This document shows, piece by piece, positions 1 through 5,921 of a stretch of 6,641 nt of DNA. Numbering within the stretch: the stretch's first letter is position 1; each line of letters begins with the position of its first letter. This DNA comes from Acetobacteraceae bacterium (lineage in GTDB: Bacteria; Pseudomonadota; Alphaproteobacteria; Acetobacterales; Acetobacteraceae), in NCBI GenBank assembly GCA_030039695.1, contig JASHVB010000244.1, positions 1 to 6,641 on the forward strand, in the 5' to 3' direction. The notes under the pieces are model-generated. The model was given only the letters and a program-made list of their open reading frames with translations. It was not told where the DNA came from and searched no databases. Made by a program: the position numbers and the translations under genes.

Positions 1-822
1 CTGAAGGAAAACGTCGAGCCCCGCGCCGGCAATGCGCCCCTCGGTTAGCGCCTCCGCCAAAGCCGCTTCGTCATGGATGCCGCCGCGTGCGGTATTGATG
101 AAATATGTATGTGGCCGCATCAGTGCGAGTTGATTGCGCCCGATCATGCCAAAAGTTTCGGCACTGCGCGGACAATGCACCGACACGAAATCAGATCGCC
201 GCAGCAGTTCCGGCAGCTCCACCTTCTCACCTCCCCGCGCGGCAATTTCCTCCCTCGTCAGGTACGGGTCGTATGCCAGCACCGTCATGCTGAACAATCC
301 GCGGCAGAGTTCCGCGACACGCGTGCCGATGTGGCCAATGCCGATGATGCCGACCGTCTTGCCGCGAATGTCGTTGCCGACGTAACGGCGTCGTTCGAGA
401 TCATGCGCGCGCCGCATCGCCTGACCTGATACCGCGATCTTCTTCGACAGCGACAGCATCAGGCCGAGCGCATGCTCCGCCACACCTTCCTTGTTTGTGC
501 CGGACTGATTAACCACAATGACGCCCGCAGAAGTGCAGGCATCGACGTCCACCATGTCATAGCCGGCGCCGGTGGAGCTGATAGCGAGCAGATCCGGGCA
601 GCGCGCCAGCAACGCGACGTCGCCGAAGAACGGTTCACGCAATTCGGTGCGCGGCGAGATCTGGTAGCCGTGGCAGCGGCGTAACGCGGCGTCAGTATCG
701 GGCAGTGGTGCGGTGAATTCCAGGCGGACGAGCTCTATGTCAGGCCGTTCGCCGAGGATGGACAGGGCAACCGGGTCCATGAAGCTTTCGAAATAGGCGA
801 GTCGTTTGATATTGGCCGTCAT
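1..822 (-). CDS. D-isomer-specific 2-hydroxyacid dehydrogenase (3' end off the window)
   Basis: An NAD-dependent oxidoreductase that reduces 2-keto acids to D-2-hydroxy acids or the reverse; the family includes phosphoglycerate dehydrogenase and hydroxypyruvate/glyoxylate reductases. It is probably cytosolic. Read from 822 leftward, 274 codons are open to the window edge. The substrate-domain segment STGAGYDMVDVD (residues 83-94) precedes a Rossmann glycine motif, G161-x-G163-xx-G166 in VGIIGIGHIG. D185 in LAYDPY is the acidic residue that usually favours NAD over NADP. The catalytic Arg is R246 in NTARGG. The reading stops at GLDVFLQ, just before the expected catalytic Glu; the catalytic His also lies outside. 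Family members are usually 310-340 residues, so roughly 50 are missing because of the window edge, not a break. The start at 822 has GGGGAGGA on the minus strand at 829-836, about 6 bases away. The gene is divergent from the desulfurase. The exact substrate cannot be told. Confidence 0.93.
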   Translation of the reverse strand, partial: MTANIKRLAYFESFMDPVALSILGERPDIELVRLEFTAPLPDTDAALRRCHGYQISPRTELREPFFGDVALLARCPDLLAISSTGAGYDMVDVDACTSAGVIVVNQSGTNKEGVAEHALGLMLSLSKKIAVSGQAMRRAHDLERRRYVGNDIRGKTVGIIGIGHIGTRVAELCRGLFSMTVLAYDPYLTREEIAARGGEKVELPELLRRSDFVSVHCPRSAETFGMIGRNQLALMRPHTYFINTARGGIHDEAALAEALTEGRIAGAGLDVFLQ

Positions 823-1057
823 GCATCATCCTCCCCTACGCACGCACAGAAGGATGGCAAGGGCCGCTCTGTTGTGCCAGGGACGATGTTGGCAGTGCGA
901 ATTGGCCACCGATCCAGCGCGGCCGCCCCGCGACTGAATGAAACGAGCAGCCCATCGGCCCCTCGGTGACACACTTTTCACCGGCACTCCGGCTCCGTCA
1001 TCGCCGAACCGCCGTCCCCCTTGGCACGTCCCGCCCTCGCGCCCCACATTGCGTCCT
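823..1057. other. Divergent intergenic region
   Basis: This 235-base gap separates the leftward dehydrogenase and the rightward desulfurase, so it should hold promoters for both. I see no convincing -35/-10 pair and no strong palindrome. The desulfurase reading frame stays open upstream to an ATG at 938, but those 40 codons (rich in Pro, Arg and Ser) resemble no known desulfurase N-terminus and are treated as non-coding. Confidence 0.6.
829..836 (-). promoter_or_regulatory. Ribosome binding site of the dehydrogenase gene
   Basis: The minus strand reads GGGGAGGA six bases before the ATG at 822. Two other ATG triplets just upstream are in a different frame, so this site decides the start. Confidence 0.75.
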
Positions 1058-2227
1058 ATGAACGCCGTTCCGCACCGCCCCAACCGACCTGTCTATCTGG
1101 ACAACCAGGCCACCACCCGCTGCGACCCGCGCGTGGTCGATGCGATGCTCCCGTTCTTCACCGAGCGCTACGGCAACCCGCACAGCGTAGAACACAAAAT
1201 GGGCCAGGACGCGGCAGCCGCGGTGGAAGCCGCCCGCGCCCAGGTCGCGTCATTGGTCGGCGCCGCCAGCAACGAGATCATCTTCACTTCCGGCGCCACG
1301 GAATCGAACAACATCGCCATCAAGGGCGCCGCGCGTTTCGCCGCGCGCATGGACAACAACCGCCGCCGCGTCGTGACGGTCGCGACCGAGCATAAATGCG
1401 TCCTCGAAGCCGTCACCGACCTCGCCGAGGAAGGCTTCGAGCCGATCTTCCTCCCCGTTCGCCCCGACGGCCTGCTGGACCGCGATAGCCTGCGCGAGGT
1501 CCTGACTGCGCCGACGCTGCTGGTTAGCGTGATGGCGGTGAACAACGAGATCGGCGTGGTCCAGGACATCCCTGCCCTCGCCGCCATCGCGAAGGACGCC
1601 GGCGCCCTGTTTCACGCCGACATCGCCCAGGCGACGGGCAAGATTCCGCTCGAGCTGGATCGCTGGCGCGTCGATCTCGCTTCGATCAGCGGCCATAAGA
1701 TTTACGGTCCGAAAGGCGTCGGGGCGCTTTACGTCCGCCGCCGCCCGCGCATCCGATTGCATCCCCTGTTCTCCGGCGGCGGCCAGGAGCGCGGGCTACG
1801 GTCCGGCACGCTGCCGGCGCCGCTGATCGTCGGCCTGGGCGAAGCCTGCCGCCTGGCTCAGGCAGAGATGGCCGACGAAGTGCCTCGAATCGCCGGCCTT
1901 CGCACCCGCTTGCTCGACCAGCTCACCGCCGCCCTGCCGGAAATCCGCATCAACGGCAGCATGGAATCGCGCATCCCCGGCAACCTGAACATCACGTTCC
2001 CCTCCGTGTCAGCCGCCGAGCTGATGGCCCGCGCGCCTGCGCTTTGCGTCTCAACGGGTTCGGCATGTTCTTCCGCCGAGGTCGAACCCTCCTATGTCCT
2101 GCGCGCCCTCGGCCTCACGGACGACGAGGCCTCCCGCACCTTGCGCATCGGGATTGGACGCTTTACCTCGCCCGCCGATGTCGACTACGCGGCGAGTGTG
2201 CTGGCAGCTGCCCACGCGGCCGCCTGA
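1058..2227 (+). CDS. iscS: Cysteine desulfurase, IscS/NifS type (group I)
   Basis: A PLP enzyme that converts L-cysteine to L-alanine and leaves a persulfide on its active-site cysteine, feeding Fe-S cluster assembly and tRNA thiolation in the cytosol. With the start at 1058 it has 389 residues. The N-terminus VYLDNQATT (12-20) is typical. PLP-site features are TSGATE (77-82), H112 in TEHK, N163 in VNNEIG, D188 and Q191 in HADIAQ, and the Schiff-base lysine K214 in [10 protein letters not shown]. The catalytic cysteine C337 lies in [21 protein letters not shown], the group I signature. The protein ends near [10 protein letters not shown], so it lacks most of the C-terminal tail by which E. 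coli IscS (404 residues) contacts IscU. An in-frame ATG at 938 exists, but its extension has no family counterpart. No clear Shine-Dalgarno precedes 1058. It leads a tight cluster with ferredoxin and mnmA, suggesting that it supplies sulfur to MnmA. Confidence 0.95.
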   Translation: MNAVPHRPNRPVYLDNQATTRCDPRVVDAMLPFFTERYGNPHSVEHKMGQDAAAAVEAARAQVASLVGAASNEIIFTSGATESNNIAIKGAARFAARMDNNRRRVVTVATEHKCVLEAVTDLAEEGFEPIFLPVRPDGLLDRDSLREVLTAPTLLVSVMAVNNEIGVVQDIPALAAIAKDAGALFHADIAQATGKIPLELDRWRVDLASISGHKIYGPKGVGALYVRRRPRIRLHPLFSGGGQERGLRSGTLPAPLIVGLGEACRLAQAEMADEVPRIAGLRTRLLDQLTAALPEIRINGSMESRIPGNLNITFPSVSAAELMARAPALCVSTGSACSSAEVEPSYVLRALGLTDDEASRTLRIGIGRFTSPADVDYAASVLAAAHAAA

Positions 2228-2243
2228 ACGGAACCCAGGCCTG

Positions 2244-2576
2244 ATGCCCAAAATGACTTTTATTGAGCGCGACGGCACGCGCCGCGAGGTCGACGCGCCG
2301 CTCGGCCTGTCGGTGCTGGAGATCGCCCACAAGCACGACATCGACATCGAGGGCGCCTGCGAAGGCTCGCTGGCTTGCTCCACGTGCCACGTCATCGTCG
2401 ATCTGGCATGGTTTCAGAAGCTCGCCGCGCCGACCGAGGACGAGGAGGACATGCTCGACCTCGCCTTCGGCCTGAGCGAGACGAGCCGCCTGGGCTGCCA
2501 GATCGTAATGACGCCGGAACTGGACGGCCTCGTGGTGAAGCTGCCCGCCGGCACCCGCAACATGATGAACGCCTGA
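2244..2576 (+). CDS. fdx: [2Fe-2S] ferredoxin, adrenodoxin/ISC type
   Basis: A small electron carrier of 110 residues with one [2Fe-2S] cluster. The cluster ligands are C39, C45, C48 and C85 (C-x5-C-x2-C-x36-C) in [17 protein letters not shown] and LGCQIV, the pattern of ISC-system and adrenodoxin-type ferredoxins. The acidic stretch TEDEEDMLD (64-72) is the usual partner-docking helix. In the ISC pathway this protein gives electrons for reduction of persulfide sulfur during cluster assembly. The start MPKMTFIE at 2244 matches the family N-terminus; ATG 2253 is an alternative three codons in. The frame is open further upstream, but that would overlap the desulfurase. The gene starts 16 bases after the desulfurase stop and ends one base before mnmA, so the three are very likely one transcript. 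The Shine-Dalgarno sequence is weak, which fits translational coupling. Confidence 0.95.
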   Translation: MPKMTFIERDGTRREVDAPLGLSVLEIAHKHDIDIEGACEGSLACSTCHVIVDLAWFQKLAAPTEDEEDMLDLAFGLSETSRLGCQIVMTPELDGLVVKLPAGTRNMMNA

Positions 2577-2577
2577 A

Positions 2578-3720
2578 ATGCGTGTGGTCGTCGCCATGTC
2601 CGGCGGTGTGGACAGCTCCACCGTCGCCGGCCTGCTCCACGAGGTGGGACACGAGGTGATCGGAGTCACGCTGCAGCTCTACGACCACGGCGAGGCGACC
2701 GGGCGGAAGGGCGCGTGCTGCGCCGGCCAGGACATCCACGATGCGCGCCGGGTCGCGGATAAGCTCGGCATCCCACACTACGTGATCGACGCCGAGGATC
2801 GCTTCGCGCGTGGGGTGATTGCCGACTTCGCCGACAGCTATGCCGCCGGCGAGACGCCGGTACCCTGTGTGCGCTGCAACCAGACGGTGAAGTTCACCGA
2901 CCTGACGGCACTGGCGCGCGGGCTGGGCGCCGATCGGCTCGCCACCGGCCATTACGTGCGCCGTGTGGACGGCCCCGACGGGCCGGAGCTGCACCGCGCT
3001 GCCGACCTGACCCGCGATCAGAGCTGGTTTCTGTTTGCCACCACGCGCGAGCAACTGGCGTTTGCCGAATTCCCGCTCGGCGGCATGAAGGACAAGCGCG
3101 CGGTGCGCGCAACCGCCGAGCGGTTGGGCCTGGCGGTCGCCGACAAGCCGGACAGCCAGGACATCTGCTTTGTCCCCTCGGGAGGGTACGCCGCCGTCGT
3201 GACAAAGCTGCACCCGGATGCCGCCGCGCCTGGCGAGATCGTCAGCAGCGACGGCCGTGTGCTGGGGCGGCATGACGGGGTCGCGCACTACACGGTGGGC
3301 CAGGGCAAGCGGCTGGGTACCGCCGCGATTGACCGCGGGGAGCGCCAGATCGTGGTGGCGATGGACGCCCGCGCACGCCGAATCGTGGTAGGGCCGCGGG
3401 AGAGCGGCACAGATATAGTGCGTTTGCGCGAGGTGAACTGGCTGGTCGAGCCGCCGTCAGAAGGCCTGCGCTGCACGGTGAAACTGCGCGCGCGCGAGGA
3501 ACCGCAGGGCGCGGTGGTGCGGCGCCTTGCGGACGGTGCCGACGTGCGACTGGACGCGCCGGCGCTCCCGGCTCCGGGGCAGGCCTGCGTGTTTTATGAC
3601 GGCGCACGGGTGCTCGGCGGCGGGTTCATTTGCCGGCCGGCGGCCGGTGCCGTCGCACACGCGTCATGGCCTGGCCGCGTCCCGGGTCTCAGCCGAATGC
3701 CGATGCCATCGGCTGGTTGA
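2578..3720 (+). CDS. mnmA: tRNA-specific 2-thiouridylase MnmA
   Basis: It transfers sulfur to the wobble uridine U34 of tRNA-Lys, -Glu and -Gln, after adenylating the base with ATP, giving the s2U part of mnm5s2U. The ATP-binding PP-loop is SGGVDSS (8-14). The segment [16 protein letters not shown] (91-106) carries the catalytic cysteine C100, with a further C97 making CxxC. The second catalytic cysteine, which carries the persulfide, is C197 in [22 protein letters not shown] (237-247) is also a family block, and the C-terminal beta-barrel ends near GGGFI (347-351). The start is fixed: an in-frame stop lies at 2566-2568 and 2578 is the first ATG. It follows the ferredoxin stop by one base, so it is probably translationally coupled. 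The last 27-29 residues, rich in Pro, Ala and Arg, look like a non-conserved tail. An adjacent desulfurase suggests direct sulfur supply. Confidence 0.96.
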   Translation: MRVVVAMSGGVDSSTVAGLLHEVGHEVIGVTLQLYDHGEATGRKGACCAGQDIHDARRVADKLGIPHYVIDAEDRFARGVIADFADSYAAGETPVPCVRCNQTVKFTDLTALARGLGADRLATGHYVRRVDGPDGPELHRAADLTRDQSWFLFATTREQLAFAEFPLGGMKDKRAVRATAERLGLAVADKPDSQDICFVPSGGYAAVVTKLHPDAAAPGEIVSSDGRVLGRHDGVAHYTVGQGKRLGTAAIDRGERQIVVAMDARARRIVVGPRESGTDIVRLREVNWLVEPPSEGLRCTVKLRAREEPQGAVVRRLADGADVRLDAPALPAPGQACVFYDGARVLGGGFICRPAAGAVAHASWPGRVPGLSRMPMPSAG

Positions 3721-3765
3721 CGCACCGCGGTCCCCGGACTATCTCCCCCGCCTCTCCGATTGGAT

Positions 3766-3840
3766 GGCGGCGTAGCTCAGCGGTAGAGCAGGGGAATCAT
3801 AATCCCTTGGTCGGTGGTTCAAATCCGCCCGCCGCTACCA
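3766..3840 (+). tRNA. tRNA with CAT anticodon, probably elongator tRNA-Met
   Basis: A full cloverleaf can be drawn by hand. The acceptor stem is 3766-3772 with 3830-3836 (seven pairs, the first G-U). The D arm is GCTC/GAGC (3775-3778, 3786-3789). The anticodon stem is GGGGA/TCCCT (3791-3795, 3803-3807) around the loop ATCATAA, with anticodon CAT at 3798-3800. A five-base variable loop follows, then the T arm GGTGG/CCGCC (3813-3817, 3825-3829) with TTCAAAT loop. The discriminator base is A3837 and CCA is encoded. The first pair is not the C-A mismatch of initiator tRNA, and the anticodon stem lacks its three G-C pairs, so initiator is unlikely. A tRNA-Ile read as AUA after lysidine modification by TilS also has CAT and cannot be excluded. 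It lies 45 bases after mnmA on the same strand. Confidence 0.95.
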
Positions 3841-3886
3841 ACGTTTTCAATGGATTGGCGGAAGGTCACGGAGGGCGGTCCCCGCT

Positions 3887-3908
3887 CATCTCGGTACCAT
3901 CTCGGCAC
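3887..3908 (+). repeat. Tandem direct repeat, two 11-base units
   Basis: CATCTCGGTAC is followed directly by CATCTCGGCAC, identical in 10 of 11 positions. It lies 46 bases after the tRNA CCA end. Such short adjacent repeats can be protein-binding sites, for example arm sites of a recombinase, but no recombinase gene is present and chance cannot be ruled out. Confidence 0.45.
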
Positions 3909-4231
3909 GCGGCAAAAAACCACTATCGCCGGTTGCGCTCAGCCTCGCGCGGACGCCTGTGTGGTAATAACTCTACGTCGTTTATGATTGCCCAAGGCTG
4001 GGCGAGGTCAGCGCGCAAGGGGGTGAGCTTCTTCCCGACGCTGGGAAGAGGCTCGATGCTCGTGGTGTCCTCGCGCACGTGGCCAGCCTTCGCCCGTCGC
4101 ACCCTCCGACCCATCCATCGACCATCCTGGCAGGACCCGTCGGACCGTGGTGTGTGACCGTGTCGCGTGGCCATGTGGGGCGAACCGGTCAGGCGCCCCG
4201 ACTGGTAGCTCTCCGACCATCTGAACATCCC

Positions 4232-4458
4232 CATGTGGCGCTTCCCACTCCCCGACGCGCGGCGCCAATCTCCTCGGACCCGCCACTGCGGGCACCGTGC
4301 CGACAGTCGGAGATCCGCTGAGCAACCCGCCGGACCCGGCGTGAGCGATCGCGCCCCACCAACTGCGAAATTCGCGAAAAGGAAAAAACCTCGCAACTCT
4401 ATGAACGAAGTTATTCGTGATTGAGTTTGGCGAGTCTGCGAATCAGAAGCGCCACATG
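4232..4458. repeat. 13-bp inverted repeat pair (4232-4244 and 4446-4458)
   Basis: CATGTGGCGCTTC at 4232-4244 is the exact reverse complement of GAAGCGCCACATG at 4446-4458. The arms are separated by 201 bases with no recognisable gene between them. Identity does not extend beyond 13 bases on either side, and one such match is near what chance gives in a GC-rich window. Confidence 0.35.
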
Positions 4459-4656
4459 ACGAAAGCTGTGACTGACTCGGCGTCGGAACGGCACTGTGCA
4501 CGGTGCTGGAAGCGATTCCGGGTGCGTGTGTGGAATCAACGGTTCTGCTCTCACATGTGCCGGAGTGTGCGTCCGTAAAGAGACTTCGAGCAGGCCCGGC
4601 GCGGTGGTGGTCCATCATCGATTGCCCGCAAGTAGAGCTGGGGCAAGTATCGCTGC

Positions 4657-4908
4657 ATGGCGACGCTCGGCGAGGTGGCGGCCCGTGGGAAGACGATGCT
4701 CGAACTCCGCGGCGGAGGGTGTGACCGGCACGGGCGCCTCTCGGTGAAGCGGTTGATTGCCCAGCACGGACCGGATGCAACGGTGCGGCAGATCATGCGT
4801 GCGCAGATCGGCGATTGCCCGAAAAAGGATAGCCAGCAGTGGTACGACCGCTGCGATCCTTATTGCCCCGACCTCGCGCGCTTGTTCAGCCCATATGGAC
4901 CGGGCTGA
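4657..4908 (+). CDS. Small hypothetical cysteine-containing protein, 83 residues
   Basis: No function is known to me. The sequence resembles a group of short alphaproteobacterial hypothetical proteins with a core like CDRHGRLSVKRLIAQHGPD (22-40), followed by DCP (53-55) and DRCDPYCPDL (65-72 and on). From memory these usually carry a CxxC before DRxGRL. Here the residue in the first Cys position is G19, with C22, C54, C66 and C70 remaining, so metal binding may be altered or lost. There is no signal peptide or membrane segment. An in-frame TAG at 4633-4635 leaves ATG 4657 as the only reasonable start; the upstream GGGGC is a weak ribosome site. It ends 42 bases before the DUF1330 gene on the same strand and may share its transcript. 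That it is a real gene is likely but not certain. Confidence 0.65.
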   Translation: MATLGEVAARGKTMLELRGGGCDRHGRLSVKRLIAQHGPDATVRQIMRAQIGDCPKKDSQQWYDRCDPYCPDLARLFSPYGPG

Positions 4909-4940
4909 CTCACCTATTGCAGCGAAAACGTCATCCGAGA

Positions 4941-4945
4941 GGAGG
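4941..4945 (+). promoter_or_regulatory. Strong ribosome binding site of the DUF1330 gene
   Basis: GGAGG sits within AGAGGAGGG, five bases before the ATG at 4951, a near-ideal Shine-Dalgarno arrangement that fixes the start. Confidence 0.85.
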
Positions 4946-4950
4946 GTACC

Positions 4951-5241
4951 ATGTCCACGTATGTCGTTTTCGAAGTCGAGATCACCAACTGGGACGCGTT
5001 GAGCCCCTACCGGGCGGCGATCGCTGCCACGGTCACGCAATATGGCGGTCGCCTCCTGGCACGCGGCGGGGCGACCGAGTTGATCGAGGGCGAGCCGGAG
5101 CCGAAGTTCATCGTCATCGGGGAATTCGCCGATAAAGCGGCGTTTAAGCGTTGGTACAATTCACCCGAACACCAGAAAATCCTGCCGATCCGGCTCGACA
5201 ACGCGACCACACGCGCCTTCATCGTCGAGGGCGTGAGCTAA
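4951..5241 (+). CDS. DUF1330 family protein
   Basis: A 96-residue soluble protein of the DUF1330 family, a dimeric alpha/beta ferredoxin-like fold related to dimeric alpha-beta barrel proteins. The biochemical role of the family is not settled. Family marks are YVVFEVEITNWDAL at the N-terminus, YGGRLLARGG (31-40), LIEGEPEPKFIVIGEF (44-59, glutamate after the glycine-rich turn), WYNSPEHQKILPIR (68-81) and the closing strand AFIVEG (89-94). The length is that of the family, so the gene looks intact. It has a strong Shine-Dalgarno at 4941-4945. It lies 42 bases after a small hypothetical gene, and its last 23 bases overlap, convergently, the unrelated tail of a broken ligase gene. Confidence 0.93.
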   Translation: MSTYVVFEVEITNWDALSPYRAAIAATVTQYGGRLLARGGATELIEGEPEPKFIVIGEFADKAAFKRWYNSPEHQKILPIRLDNATTRAFIVEGVS

Positions 5242-5533
5242 TCAGCAACCTCAGCCTCGGAGGGCTGTTACGGTTGATCTGTGGGCGGCCGATTGCCTCG
5301 CCGTCGATCCGGCAGGAGCGTGCCGGCAACGCTGCAATGGCCGCCACGATCAGGGGGAACCGTTCATTGAAATCGTTGCCATTGCGGCTATAGAGCCGCA
5401 CGCCTTTGCCATCGCGCCGAGCCAGAACGCGGAAGCCGTCGTGCTTGATTTCATGCAGCCAGTTCGGACCGATGGGCGGCGTCTTGGCGGGGGACTGGCA
5501 GGCACGGCTCGGTGCGCCGCTTCGCTGTAGCAT
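5219..5533 (-). pseudogene. Truncated ATP-dependent DNA ligase (LigD-type ligase domain), N-terminal fragment
   Basis: Intact relatives are bacterial ATP-dependent ligases that seal DNA nicks, often with Ku in end joining. From the ATG at 5533, 104 codons are open. Residues 1-82 match the start of this family: SPAKTPPIGPNWLHEIKHDGFR (14-35) with the AMP-binding lysine K30 in the KxDG motif I, then RLYSRNGND (46-54), FPLIVAAIAALP (59-70) and RIDGEA (75-80). After about residue 82 (near 5288) the reading continues as a basic, unrelated tail that runs into the end of the DUF1330 gene. Motifs III, IV and V and the OB fold are absent, so the fragment cannot ligate. Full ligase domains need about 300 residues. 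The left end looks like a deletion or insertion breakpoint, not a frameshift, because ligase sequence does not resume in another frame. The ribosome site is weak. Confidence 0.78.
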
Positions 5534-5687
5534 GGTGCTCGGTAATTACTCGTGGTGTCGCGCGGCGCTAGTTCAGCAACGATGGGGGAGGCCGGAGGGC
5601 CTTGGTATGGCGCCTGTTCAATGAACCGGATGCTCTGCCGTCCAACCCAGGGACCGCTACACGCTTAACGATTCCACTTGAACGTAT

Positions 5688-5703
5688 TGTAATGCGCATT
5701 ACA
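5688..5703. promoter_or_regulatory. Perfect 16-bp palindrome, candidate operator
   Basis: TGTAATGCGCATTACA is its own reverse complement over all 16 bases. A possible -35 hexamer TTGAAC lies at 5678-5683, so the palindrome would fall in the spacer and -10 region of a rightward promoter; the -10 itself (TACATA or ACATAT near 5700-5706) is poor. The next gene-like element rightward is the 38-codon ORF at 5788. Ribbon-helix-helix antitoxins and other dimeric repressors bind AT-flanked palindromes of this kind, but no regulator gene is seen nearby. Confidence 0.6.
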
Positions 5704-5776
5704 TATGTCAGTAACAGGTTCGTTCCGCGAAGGGCGCCCGCCTCGAAGCGGAAATGGCCGAACTGCCGGGCAGCTT

Positions 5777-5782
5777 AGGAGG
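5777..5782 (+). promoter_or_regulatory. Consensus ribosome binding site of the 38-codon ORF
   Basis: AGGAGG, the full anti-Shine-Dalgarno complement, stands five bases before the ATG at 5788. It is the main evidence that this short ORF is translated. Confidence 0.75.
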
Positions 5783-5921
5783 ACACCATGTACAAGATCG
5801 TCGCCGCCATCATCCGCTGGCTGCGCAAGGAAGAAGCCGAGGAGCGCAAGAGGCTGACCGGCCCGATCGGCGGTTGGCTGCTCACGTTCGGCAAACTCAC
5901 CTAATCCTAGGGAGGACACCA
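5778..5921 (+). repeat. Repeated ribosome-site box (5778-5788 and 5911-5921)
   Basis: GGAGGACACCA occurs exactly at both sites, 133 bases apart. The first copy continues TG, giving the start codon of the 38-codon ORF; the second continues GG, so no start codon forms. The frame after the second copy codes a short Arg-rich stretch that stops 25 codons later, as if a second small gene or a duplicated leader had lost its start. Confidence 0.5.
5788..5904 (+). CDS. Putative 38-residue small protein
   Basis: I do not recognise a family. The protein has a hydrophobic/amphipathic start (YKIVAAIIRWL, 2-12), a highly charged middle (RKEEAEERKR, 12-21) and a small hydrophobic end (GPIGGWLLTFGKLT, 25-38). 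It could lie on the membrane surface, but it has no full membrane span or clear signal peptide. The start is supported by a consensus AGGAGG five bases upstream. A palindromic operator candidate lies about 85 bases upstream. Directly after its TAA, the box GGAGGACACCA recurs at 5911-5921 without an ATG. A longer overlapping frame from 5754 lacks a comparable ribosome site and is rich in His/Arg, so I prefer this one. Coding status is plausible, not proven. Confidence 0.5.
   Translation: MYKIVAAIIRWLRKEEAEERKRLTGPIGGWLLTFGKLT

Larger units (their letters stand above)
3841..4656. other. About 800 bases after the tRNA without a convincing gene
   Basis: Reading frames on both strands are open for long stretches, including 285 codons on the minus strand (3923-4780). 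Their products are Ser/Arg/Pro/His-rich with no motif, as expected of stop-poor GC-rich non-coding DNA. No integrase, transposase or RNA family was recognised. What can be seen is an adjacent imperfect 11-base tandem repeat at 3887-3908, a 13-bp inverted repeat (4232-4244 with 4446-4458), and two less GC-rich patches near 3960-3990 and 4365-4440. A position after a tRNA 3' end is a common place for integration of elements, so this may be decayed accessory DNA; that is inference. Confidence 0.55.

Noticed and set aside
1021..1037. TTGGCACG resembling the -24 part of a sigma-54 promoter
   Set aside because: The -12 GC is not at the required spacing; the bases at that place read GCCCT instead of TTGCA.
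938..1057. Forty-codon N-terminal extension of the cysteine desulfurase from ATG 938
   Set aside because: The extension is Pro/Arg-rich with no family counterpart; the conserved fold starts a few residues after Met at 1058.
2392..3288. Long minus-strand open frame opposite fdx/mnmA
   Set aside because: It is a reading of the antisense strand of conserved genes with no motif of its own.
3923..4780. Minus-strand 285-codon frame after the tRNA
   Set aside because: Its composition is Ser/Arg/Pro/His-rich with no domain and it overlaps a better-supported gene on the other strand. Fragments such as LAPRVGEWEAPHG or MFRWSES faintly recall IS5-type transposases, but only across a frameshift and without the flanking conserved blocks.
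5578..5610. AGGCC/GGCCT stem-loop near 5589-5602
   Set aside because: A five-base stem without a T-run is expected by chance in GC-rich DNA.
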